DNA from: Bacillota bacterium
GTDB taxonomy: Bacteria > Bacillota > Bacilli > Paenibacillales > UBA4045
Length of the DNA stretch: 57,787 nucleotides
Direction: 5' to 3'
Assembly (NCBI GenBank): GCA_023441055.1
Contig: JAEZQY010000035.1
Coordinates: 1-57,787 of the forward strand
The translations under genes and the position numbers were made by a program. A model generated the notes under the pieces. It had not been told where the DNA came from and made no database searches. It saw nothing but the letters and a program-made list of their open reading frames with translations. Below are positions 44,576 to 53,200 of this stretch, in pieces. Numbering within the stretch: the stretch's first letter is position 1; each line of letters opens with the position of its first letter.

Positions 44576-45601
44576 ATGAGCTACAGACTATCGGAGTTAT
44601 CGTTAGCCCAATTTCCGCATCTATTAGACGACGTACTTAATATAAATGACTGGGAAGAGAAGAGAGCGCGGATTCTGCGCACATGGGAGCAGTGGATCGG
44701 GTGGATGCCAGAGCCTGTTCCTGTCGTCTATACGATTCACTCAGAGAACCGCGAATCCGACCATACTCGTGTACATCTCTCTTATGAGAGTGGTTTTGGG
44801 GATCTTGTGTCTGCATTCCTGCTTATTCCTGACGGGATTGCTGATGAGCGAAGGCCTGCGATGCTGGCTCTCCACCCTACGGATCCCAAGGGGAAGTCGG
44901 ATGTTGCTACTAGTGAAGGGCGCGAGAATCGCCGCTATGCGCTCGATCTGGTCTCTCGCGGGTATGTTGTACTCGCACCGGATACGATCACTGCCGGTGA
45001 GCGGATCTATGAAGGCGCTGAGGCGTTCCAAACCGCGCCGTTCTATACACAGTTTCCGGAGTCGACAGCAGTTGGCAAGATGATTCATGATCATCAGCAA
45101 GGGATCGAGCTTCTGTTGTCCCTTCCCTACGTTGATTCCGATCGGATTGGCGCAATCGGGCATTCACTTGGTGCATACAATGCCTATTTCTTGGCAGCTA
45201 TGGACGCGCGGGTTAAGGCTGTTGTCTCAAGCTGCGGTTTATGCCCATTCACAGGAGACGTAAACCCGAATCGCTGGGGACAGCGCGATTGGTTCTCACA
45301 TATCCCGAAGCTGACAGCGGAGATTTTGGAGGATCGTGTTCCGTTCGAGTTTCATGAGATTATGGCGCTCGTAGCGCCGAGACCATTGTTCAATTGGTTT
45401 ACACAGAATGATGCGATCTTCCCGAATTGGCAAGCAGCAGCTTATGCATCCAAGGATATTGACGCTCTATATCGGTTGTTGGGCTATAAGGAATATTACC
45501 TCTCATTACTAGGAAATGACGGGCATGACTTCCCTGCATCTATCAGCGAGATGAGCTATCAATATTTAGATCGTTGGATTATGAGGGAAGATGGATTATA
45601 A
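44576..45601 (+). CDS. Alpha/beta hydrolase, dienelactone hydrolase type
   Basis: About 341 residues from ATG 44576; the longer frame from 44537 overlaps the preceding stop and lacks a ribosome site. Nucleophile elbow 'GAIGHSLGAYNAY' (GHSLG), 'LALHPTDPKGKSDV' oxyanion region, acid in 'FTQNDAIFPNW', His in 'LGNDGHDFP'. Cytoplasmic. Counterpart of the esterase at 21437-22474; both accompany an LplABC-type importer, suggesting removal of acyl groups from acylated sugars. Confidence 0.85.
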   Translation: MSYRLSELSLAQFPHLLDDVLNINDWEEKRARILRTWEQWIGWMPEPVPVVYTIHSENRESDHTRVHLSYESGFGDLVSAFLLIPDGIADERRPAMLALHPTDPKGKSDVATSEGRENRRYALDLVSRGYVVLAPDTITAGERIYEGAEAFQTAPFYTQFPESTAVGKMIHDHQQGIELLLSLPYVDSDRIGAIGHSLGAYNAYFLAAMDARVKAVVSSCGLCPFTGDVNPNRWGQRDWFSHIPKLTAEILEDRVPFEFHEIMALVAPRPLFNWFTQNDAIFPNWQAAAYASKDIDALYRLLGYKEYYLSLLGNDGHDFPASISEMSYQYLDRWIMREDGL

Positions 45602-45639
45602 TATAGGAAATAGTTACAAATAATAGGGGCGGGTGTAGG

Positions 45640-47070
45640 GTGCTGCGTAGAAGAGATGATTTCGCGAAGCGTTATCAAGCGTTGATGGATGACCTCCGTG
45701 GAGAGATATTGAGCGGTCATATCAAACCTAATGAGTACATACTGCCTGAGAATACGCTAAGTCAACAATATAATCTAAGCCGGGTATCTGTACGTAAAGT
45801 TCTCGCAGAACTTGTAGATGAAGGGTTGATAGAGAAGATTACTGGCAAGGGTAATCGTGTCACAGTGCCAGAGGGTGGATTGCCAGTAAGAGAGAAGATC
45901 AAGCTCGCTTGGTTTTCAACCTCTTATGAATTGGATATTGTACGTAAAGTCATTGAGCGCTACAAAGCTTCTCAACCTTATGCGGAAGTCGAGCTCATGA
46001 TCATCCCGGAATCCAGTTATATGGAGAATATTGTTCAGTACATGGAGAACGGGGATGGTCCGGATCTGTTCATGGTGTCGGACAGCCAATTCAGGCAGAT
46101 GATCGATATGAACAAGACTGACCTGATTCTTCCATACGTATCAGATCGTATGAATCCGGACACTGACAGCTATCCTAAGGTGTTCGAGCTATTCGAACAC
46201 GCTGGCCAGCAGATGGTTACGCCATTCCTGTTCTCGCCGGTTGTGATCTGCTACAACGAAGGCTTATTGGAGCAAGCGGGCATTCAGGAGCAAGTGGCGA
46301 TATCAGACTGGGATGCATTATTGGACATGGCTAAGCGCTGTACGATGGATATGGATGGTGATGATCATATTGATCATTTCGGATTCTGTTTCTCCTCGTC
46401 ACCACATAGATGGCCTGTATTCATGCTTCAGAATGAAGGTGTGTTAATTGATGATAATCAACAATGCACAATCAATAATAAGAATACGATTGATGCGCTG
46501 CAATTCTGCTTGAATTTAATGTATAAGGAACAGGTTGCTCCTATCTATTCACATGGTAGTGAGTTCATGGCGGAATCCTTGTTCATGAAGGAACGAGTCG
46601 CTATGATTCTGAGCACCTATTACTTCATGAATGAATTTCGAGGAAGCTCCCTTCGATGGAATGTCTGCTCTGTTCCGAAGCAGAAGACGGAGGGCACATT
46701 GCTGCTGGGCGGCGGACTTGGCATTAATAAGAAGAGTCAGAAGAGCAAGCTCACCAAGAGTCTAGTCGACTATATGGTAAGTGATGAAGCGCAATCGCTA
46801 ATTAAGCAATTAGGGTGTACGATCCCGGCGTTGAAGCGAGTCGCTGAAGATGATTCGTTATTAAATCCGGCTATCCATCCTGAAAATTACAATGTGTTCA
46901 AGGATATCATGCCCTATGCTAGAACGCTGCTTGAACTGAACATGACGAATAGCGAGTTTACGCTTATGCGTGATGAGATGCAATTAATGTGGATGAATAT
47001 TGAGCGTCCGCATGAGGTATGTGAACGTATTGAACGGATTATTAATGAACGACGAAGTCTGGCGGAATGA
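45640..47070 (+). CDS. GntR DNA-binding domain fused to a solute-binding-protein sensor
   Basis: 476 residues from GTG 45640. Residues 1-75 are a GntR-type winged HTH ('LRGEILSGHIKPNEYILPENTLSQQYNLSRVSVRKVLAELVDEGLI' region). Residues ~85-476 are a family-1 periplasmic solute-binding fold ('DGPDLFMVSDSQFRQMI', 'VVICYNEGLLEQAGI', 'DMDGDDHIDHFGF', 'GTLLLGGGLGINKKSQ') but without signal peptide or lipobox. It is thus a cytoplasmic one-component regulator that uses an ABC-importer-type ligand pocket. Last gene of the import operon, so it probably senses the imported sugar and controls the operon or related promoters. Its site is unknown; the TGTATAC palindromes upstream of the SLH and GDH genes are candidates. 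Confidence 0.85.
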   Translation: MLRRRDDFAKRYQALMDDLRGEILSGHIKPNEYILPENTLSQQYNLSRVSVRKVLAELVDEGLIEKITGKGNRVTVPEGGLPVREKIKLAWFSTSYELDIVRKVIERYKASQPYAEVELMIIPESSYMENIVQYMENGDGPDLFMVSDSQFRQMIDMNKTDLILPYVSDRMNPDTDSYPKVFELFEHAGQQMVTPFLFSPVVICYNEGLLEQAGIQEQVAISDWDALLDMAKRCTMDMDGDDHIDHFGFCFSSSPHRWPVFMLQNEGVLIDDNQQCTINNKNTIDALQFCLNLMYKEQVAPIYSHGSEFMAESLFMKERVAMILSTYYFMNEFRGSSLRWNVCSVPKQKTEGTLLLGGGLGINKKSQKSKLTKSLVDYMVSDEAQSLIKQLGCTIPALKRVAEDDSLLNPAIHPENYNVFKDIMPYARTLLELNMTNSEFTLMRDEMQLMWMNIERPHEVCERIERIINERRSLAE

Positions 47071-47392
47071 GGCTTGTACCAGATAAACGGCTCTGCCGTC
47101 CTCCAAGTTTGCGTAGCAAACTACTTCGTAAGCAAGGGCGTTTCCGTTTAGCGTCGATATATAAGCACCTTTAAGTTAAAAACTTATATAGTCTTATATA
47201 TTAAGATAATCTGCCTCTGCGGTGGGTCTGTGATGACCTCCGACAGGGGCAGCCTTGTTCACTGCCATTCAAATGTGCATGCATAAGCATAAATGATGAT
47301 AACGCTTACTCGTTAAGTATTGACAATGATTAAGGGTTGCGCAATAATGGAAGCATCCGTGTATTGGAGCGCTCCCATATCGAGGTGGTCGC
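47071..47392. other. Intergenic region: palindromic element, hairpin, promoter and operator of the LacI gene
   Basis: 322 bp without a gene. 47084-47150 is bounded by TAAACGG / CCGTTTA and contains nested hairpins (ACGGC/GCCGT, GTTTGC/GCAAAC), resembling an intergenic palindromic repeat. 47211-47252 forms a hairpin (CTGCCTCTG pairing with CAGGGGCAG through one G-U) without a clear T-run, possibly a terminator for the upstream operon. A promoter and a GGAGCGCTCC operator for the LacI gene follow. Confidence 0.55.
47320..47377 (+). promoter_or_regulatory. Promoter and operator of the LacI-family regulator gene
   Basis: TTGACA (47320-47325), 17-bp spacer, AATAAT (47343-47348). The operator TTGGAGCGCTCCCA (47364-47377) lies about 10-20 bp after the expected transcription start, consistent with autorepression. 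GAGGTGG at 47382 is the ribosome site for ATG 47393. Confidence 0.8.
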
Positions 47393-48406
47393 ATGAAGCA
47401 TACATTAGAATCTATAGCAGGTTTAGCAGGTGTGTCGAGAGGGACGGTATCCCGAGTCATTAACAATCAGCCGGGTGTGAAGCCGCAAGTTCGAGAGAAG
47501 GTACTCGAGATTATTGCGCAGACTGGCTATATTCCTCATCCGCAAGCGAGAAGCTTGGCAGGAGGTAGAACAGGCAATATTGGTGTTATTGTATTCGGTT
47601 CCAAATCCGATATTCTGACTCACCATATCTTCTATGAAGCGCTTCAGGGGATTCAGGCGGTCTCGGCCGCGAGCTCGTATGATCTGCTCTTGCTCTCTAC
47701 CCAGAGTGACAAGGATCAGGAGCACTGGAAGACGATCGCTGCGATGCGTAAGGTGGATGGGCTTATCATCATGGGGGAGTTCATCAAGCAAGAGCACTTA
47801 CGCTATTATCGAGAGCAGGGCATTCCCTATGTGCTAATCGGCAAGCGCGTATTCGACCAGCTGCCGCTGGTATGCGTTACGACTGATTATCGCAGCGGGG
47901 CGTATAAGGCGACTGAGCATCTGCTCCAGCAGGGGAGACGTCAGATTGTCTATATACAAGGACTTACGGATACGTATCACGAGAATGAGCGCTATGCCGG
48001 CTATAGTCAAGCGCTACAGGAATCGGGCATAGCGGTGAATCCTGACCTCGTCATTGTGGGCGGGGCTGATCAGGAGGTTGCGCATCAACAGATGAAGCAG
48101 CTCATCCAACAGCAGACACCGTTCGACGCTGTATTCGCTGCGAATGATCTTATGGCGTTCGGCGCGATTGAGGCGCTGCAGGCATCCCGATATATGGTTC
48201 CAGATGATATCGCGGTCATTGGTTATGATGATGTTCAGGCAGCATCCTATTCCTCTCCAGCCTTAACAACGGTTCGGCAGAACAAGAGAGGACTTGGTGA
48301 AGAAGCAGCGAAGCTCCTGCTCGATATGCTTCGGGGTGAGTTAGCTTGGGATTCAGCCAAGGATTCGATTATTGATAGTGAATTGATTGTTCGCGGGACC
48401 GTATGA
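47393..48406 (+). CDS. LacI-family transcriptional regulator
   Basis: 337 residues. N-terminal LacI HTH with 'SIAGLAGVSRGTVSRVINNQPGVKPQVREKV' (recognition helix SRGTVSRVIN) and hinge 'ARSLAGGRTGNIGVIV'. A periplasmic-binding-protein-like sugar sensor follows ('FDAVFAANDLMAFGAIEALQ', 'DDIAVIGYDDVQAASYSSPALTTVRQ'). The GGAGCGCTCC sites before this gene and before the FAD oxidoreductase gene match the TGGGAGCGCTCCCA consensus of CebR/CelR cello-oligosaccharide repressors, whose recognition helix is also SRGTVSRV-like (from memory). Predicted to repress itself and 48788-50137, released by a sugar. Confidence 0.92.
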   Translation: MKHTLESIAGLAGVSRGTVSRVINNQPGVKPQVREKVLEIIAQTGYIPHPQARSLAGGRTGNIGVIVFGSKSDILTHHIFYEALQGIQAVSAASSYDLLLLSTQSDKDQEHWKTIAAMRKVDGLIIMGEFIKQEHLRYYREQGIPYVLIGKRVFDQLPLVCVTTDYRSGAYKATEHLLQQGRRQIVYIQGLTDTYHENERYAGYSQALQESGIAVNPDLVIVGGADQEVAHQQMKQLIQQQTPFDAVFAANDLMAFGAIEALQASRYMVPDDIAVIGYDDVQAASYSSPALTTVRQNKRGLGEEAAKLLLDMLRGELAWDSAKDSIIDSELIVRGTV

Positions 48407-48787
48407 CTGTCCGGGGAGAGCATGATTGTTGATATGTAAGCTGATTGTTACCAATATCCAACAATTTGATAATGGAACCCCTTGATTATGTTCTGAATGT
48501 TGCATATATCCATTATTTTATGGGTGAATGAGCAAAATAGGGTGTAGGACGGGTTGGAATGTTGGATTCCTGCAATAATTCATGGCAATATGCGATTCAA
48601 TCCAGAATATTGATGGATTATTGCAACATTCAGGCGTGTAACTGGAAGTGAATAGGATCGGAAGCATGTTGAGCGAGATTGGATTACGATGAATTGCCAC
48701 TATGACAACCCATACGCACGATAATATGGGAGCGCTCCAACTCCAAGAATGGGAGCGCTCCAAAACACACAGATAGGAGCGATTACA
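48407..48787. other. Intergenic region with three related 19-20-bp elements and two LacI operators
   Basis: 381 bp; I see no convincing gene. A degenerate element ATGGATTATTGCAACATTC (48613-48631) has an inverted relative at 48495-48513 (two mismatches) and a looser direct relative at 48562-48581. These could be sites of a second regulator. The right end holds the paired LacI operators and the ribosome site AGGAG before ATG 48788. Confidence 0.5.
48720..48763 (+). promoter_or_regulatory. Paired LacI operators before the FAD oxidoreductase gene
   Basis: TGGGAGCGCTCCAA occurs at 48727-48740 and again at 48750-48763, centres 23 bp apart (about two helical turns, same face). A -10-like GATAAT (48720-48725) abuts the first copy; TTGCCA (48694-48699) is 20 bp upstream, longer than ideal. 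Tandem sites just downstream of the promoter suggest tight repression by the adjacent LacI protein. Confidence 0.8.
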
Positions 48788-50137
48788 ATGAAGCATTATG
48801 AGGTAGCCGTACTAGGAGGAGGACCAGCTGGGATTACAGCTGCGATTAGCGCCGCTCGAACTGGCGCTAAGACGATCCTGATCGAGCGTTATGGATTCCT
48901 TGGAGGGATGTCAACTGCTGCGTTGGTCTATCCATGGATGACCTTCCACTCTTCCGTTGGTGAGCAAGTTATTAGAGGGCTGGCGCAAGAGATCATAGAT
49001 CGGCTGATGGCACGCGGCGCATCACCGGGCCATCTCCGAGATACAGTTGGGTTCACCTATTCTCTGACTCCCTATCATCCTGAAGTATTCAAGGTGCTGG
49101 CTGCAGAGATGCTGGAGGAGGCGGGTGTGGATCTATTGCTGCACACCTCAGTCATTAATGTCCATGCGGAAGATAGTCGCATTGAACGCGTTACCCTATA
49201 TAGCAAGAGCGGAATCACAGAGCTGAAGGCTGACGTATTCGTAGACGCAACCGGAGATGCGGATGTCGCTTATCTGGCTGGAGCGCCTTGTGAGACGGGG
49301 AATGAGAACGGCAAGGTACAGCCGATGACGATGAAGTTTCGGATGCGCGGCGTTGATCTGAATAAGGTGAAGCGATACATGCAGGACAATCCTGCAGAGT
49401 TCTATGAGAAATCACTTATTGATGAATTGGATCATCTGCCATTAACCGGTGTGAGCGGCTTCTTCAGCAAGTGGAAGGAAGGCAATCTGCCTATTCCGCG
49501 TGACGGGCTATTATTCTTCACTGGACCCAATGAGGATGAAGTGCTGATTAATGTCTCGCGTGTATCTGGACTTGATCCGACGAAGAGTGAGGATCTGACC
49601 AAGGCCGAGCAGGAGGGGCGCAAGCAGGTACTGCTGCTCGAATCATTCCTGCAGATTAACATTCCCGGCTTCGAGAAGGCATCGGTATCTGCGGTCGGCA
49701 CACAAATTGGTGTAAGAGAGACTAGACGTGTCATTGGACAGTATGTGCTGACTGGTGTGGATGTGCTCGATGCTAGACGATTCGATGATGTTATCGCGCG
49801 CAGCGGCTATCCGATCGACATTCATAACCCTGAAGGCAAAGGAATCACCGCTAACTTCATTCGTGAGGGCGGGGCGTACGACATTCCGTATCGCAGCATC
49901 GTGCCATTAGAGATTACGAACCTATTACTGGCTGGCCGCTGCATCTCCACCACGCATGAGGCGCAAGCAACAACTAGGCTTACGCCTAGCTGTATGGCGA
50001 TTGGTCAGGCAGCAGGCACAGCGGCTGCGCTTGCTGTTCAGCATAGCTGCGCCGTGGGCGAGGTTCCGATACGCGAGCTGCAGGCGAAGCTTGTCGAAGG
50101 GAATGCGGAGCTAGGATTAGCAGTCGCCGAGCAGTGA
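48788..50137 (+). CDS. FAD-dependent oxidoreductase (FAD_oxidored family)
   Basis: 449 residues from ATG 48788 (AGGAG 8 nt upstream); the longer frame from 48749 would include the operators. N-terminal dinucleotide fold 'VAVLGGGPAGITAAISAARTG' and 'IERYGFLGGMSTAALVYPW', typical of PF12831 proteins common in sugar-utilisation loci of Paenibacillus. 'FVDATGDADVAYLAGAP' is the second FAD motif, and 'LLLAGRCISTTHEAQATTRLTPSCMAIGQAAGTAAALA' the C-terminal one. Substrate unknown; oxidation of a sugar or sugar derivative is suggested by the LacI control. Followed by a hairpin and the large SLH protein. Confidence 0.88.
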   Translation: MKHYEVAVLGGGPAGITAAISAARTGAKTILIERYGFLGGMSTAALVYPWMTFHSSVGEQVIRGLAQEIIDRLMARGASPGHLRDTVGFTYSLTPYHPEVFKVLAAEMLEEAGVDLLLHTSVINVHAEDSRIERVTLYSKSGITELKADVFVDATGDADVAYLAGAPCETGNENGKVQPMTMKFRMRGVDLNKVKRYMQDNPAEFYEKSLIDELDHLPLTGVSGFFSKWKEGNLPIPRDGLLFFTGPNEDEVLINVSRVSGLDPTKSEDLTKAEQEGRKQVLLLESFLQINIPGFEKASVSAVGTQIGVRETRRVIGQYVLTGVDVLDARRFDDVIARSGYPIDIHNPEGKGITANFIREGGAYDIPYRSIVPLEITNLLLAGRCISTTHEAQATTRLTPSCMAIGQAAGTAAALAVQHSCAVGEVPIRELQAKLVEGNAELGLAVAEQ

Positions 50138-50150
50138 CAACGGGTAATTC

Positions 50151-50220
50151 ATGAACCATTCGAAGCAGAGCGAAATTAGCACGAGGAGGTGGAAGGGGGC
50201 GCTACGCTTCGAATGTTCAT
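50151..50220 (+). terminator. Long-stem hairpin between FAD oxidoreductase and SLH genes
   Basis: Arms at 50151-50166 and 50206-50220 pair over 15 bp with one bulged C (core CATTCGAAGC/GCTTCGAATG). A 39-nt loop and TTTGC follow. A terminator or attenuator is likely. The ATG at 50151 is therefore not the start of the next gene. Confidence 0.6.
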
Positions 50221-50267
50221 TTTGCATAATAGATCAGCTACATACTAATTTGACAGAGGTGAACCTG

Positions 50268-53200
50268 ATGAAGATGTCAACAATGCAACGCTTACTCTCA
50301 ATTGTATTAGCATGTGCAATGGTTTTATCGATGTTCCCCATGTATGCGCTTGCAGATTCTGGGAGGCCTGGTGATCCAGTTGTTGTGAATTCAGGATTTG
50401 AGTCCGCATTAGTGGGAGATGCTATTCCTGGTTGGAGCATGGTTACTACGAATACAATTAGTACAGTAACGCAGAGCACCTATCAAGCGCATAGCGGGGA
50501 GCATAGCTTATTCTTTAATAATCCAACGAATACAGAGCAGCTACAGATTAAGAGTGATAAGATCGCTGTAATGCCAGGGGAGACTTATATTGCGAAGGCT
50601 TGGGTTTATGTCATCCAACAAACCCATAGCCTCGGTTATGAGTTCCATTATTGGACTGCGGACAACACGAAAGCTTCTAAACCAACAGACATGAATCTGT
50701 TCGGCAAGGGTACAATCCCGCTGAATCAATGGACTGAAATTCAATATCAAATCACAGTGCCTGATGACGCAACACAAGTTGAATTGCGTTTCAATTCGGG
50801 CATGGCGGCCACATCGACCGTCGTCTATATTGATGACGTCTCTCTTGTCTTGCCAGAACCAGTAGCTCCAGTGGAGCCGCTTGCTCCCGTCGTTGTAAAC
50901 CCTGGATTCGAGTCTGCATTAGTGGGAGATGCTATTCCTGGTTGGAGCATGGTTACTACGAATACAATTAGTACAGTAACGCAGAGCACCTATCAAGCGC
51001 ATAGCGGGGAGCATAGCTTATTCTTTAATAATCCAACGAACACAGAGCAGCTACAGATTAAGAGTGATAAGATCGCTGTAACGCCAGGGGAGAATTATAT
51101 TGCGAAGGCCTGGGTCTATGTCATCGAACAAACCCATAGCCTCGGTTATGAGTTCCATTATTGGACTGCGAGTGATACTAAAGCTTCTACCGCGTCAACA
51201 TTCAAGAATTTTGCCAAGGGCACAATCCCGTTGAATGAGTGGACAGAAATCGAAGTGGAATTCACAGTGCCGGCCGATGCTACACAGGTTGAATTGCGTT
51301 TCAATTCGGGCAAGGCGGCTACATCGACCGTGGTCTATATTGATGATGTCTCTCTTGTCTTGCCAGAACTTGCAGCACCACCAATGCCGGAGCATATCCA
51401 GAACGCTGGCTTCGAAGCTGAACTTGTGGGCGGTCATATTCCGAACTGGACACTCGGGGCGGGCACAGCTGGAGCACTCACGCTTAGCACGGATCGCGTG
51501 AACAGCGGCACGAAGAGCCTGCACTTGGTGGATAATGATACGGTTCTTGGAACTCGCGTGATCAGCGACGGATTCCAGGTCATTGGCGGGGAGTCCTACA
51601 TCGCTAGTGTTTATGTGAATGTGGTTAATCAATCGCACAATATTGTATATGAAATCTACTATTATGACGCAGCCGGCGCGCAGGTAGGATTCAAGCAAGA
51701 ATTGTTCGGAACACTAGCGCTAGGGACTAATGTCTGGACACAGATGCGCATGTTCACCGATGCGCCAGCCGATGCTGTGTATGCGAAGGCCGCTTTCTTC
51801 TCAGGCGGAATCAGCAATACAGAAGCTTACTTCGACGATGTGGCACTCGACATTATTCCGAAGGAACAGCCGCTGGACCGCGAATACGGTGCTGCGGTGA
51901 ATCTCGGAGACATGGTTAGCGTCAGCCTGGGCCAGGCGGGCGCGATCCAGACGAATTCGCTTGGCGAGAATGAGGTTTATTTTGTATCGAATGGTCTGCC
52001 GGGTACGCTCTCGGTATTGGACGCGGAGACTGGCGCGCTGAAGTTCTCGCAGGAGATTCCGAACACGGAGGCGACATGGGCGATCACGATCGGCCCGGAT
52101 CAGAATGTGTACTTCGCCAGTACGATGAATGGTGTGATCTATCGCTATCTGCCTGCTGAGAAGCGAGTGGAGACGGTCGGTGTGAACCCGTCTGATAATT
52201 GGGTATGGGACCTGGAGGCGACCGCAGACGGTAAGCTCTACGGCGGTACCTACAAGGATAAGGCCGGCGGCAAGGTGTTCGAATATGACATCGCCACGGG
52301 TCAATTCAGGGATTATGGCGTTGTGAAGGCTGGGCAGGATTACGTTAGAGGAATCGGTGTCCATGGTGACTACATTTATGCCGCGTTAGGCACGAATGTA
52401 CACCTGTATAAGATTCATCGCGAGACTGGGGTGAAGACGGAGATTAACATCCCGGGCTATACAGGTACTGTCAACACAATGGCAGACGCATGGGTATTCG
52501 GCGACAAGCTGTTCGCGTCAGTTAGTACAGTGAATATGGTAGTGCTCGATCTGAATACGGAGGAGGTGCTGAATCAATTCCAGTACAGCAATATGATTTC
52601 GGAGCCGAATCCGGCTAATCCGAATGAGATTTATTTTAAGTATCTGATGGATTTCTTCAAATATGACATGAGTACAAATAAGGTTACTCCAATTGAATTG
52701 CCGTTCCCGCTGCCGGATACGACGCGTGTGAAGGATATGTCCTGGATCACGTTGACTGGTGGTGAGAAGGCAGGCGAGACGGTCCTTGCGATGGTTACGC
52801 AATATGGGGAGTACTTCCTGTATGATCCAGCCGATGGTGCGATGGAAGCTGTTACGCTGGCGATTGACCCGCAGCCTGTTCGCGTACAGGCATTGAAGAC
52901 AGGACCGATGGACGGCCGCCTCTATCTCGGAGGCTATCAACGGGGAATGAGTATTTATAATCCATTCGAGGATAGGATCGATCTGAACATCTCCTCGTTC
53001 GCTCAGCCTGAAGGTATTGGCTTCTTGAATGATTATGTGTACTACGGGACGTATGTGGGTTCGATCATGTATAAGTTTGATCCGAGGCAGGAAGCTGCCC
53101 TGAATGTGAATCCGCAATTCGTATACGATATTACGAACCATCAAGACCGGCCATTCGCGATTGAATCGGGTGGCGGCAGGCTGTATGTCGGCAACGTCGC

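Noticed and set aside
48518..48796. 92-codon minus-strand frame in the gap before the FAD oxidoreductase gene
   Set aside because: No ribosome site, composition not protein-like, and it runs across the LacI operators and the plus-strand promoter.
50151..50267. 39-codon N-terminal extension of the 1654-residue SLH protein
   Set aside because: Begins in a hairpin arm without a ribosome site and would bury the signal peptide; ATG 50268 has GAGGTG and a standard signal sequence.
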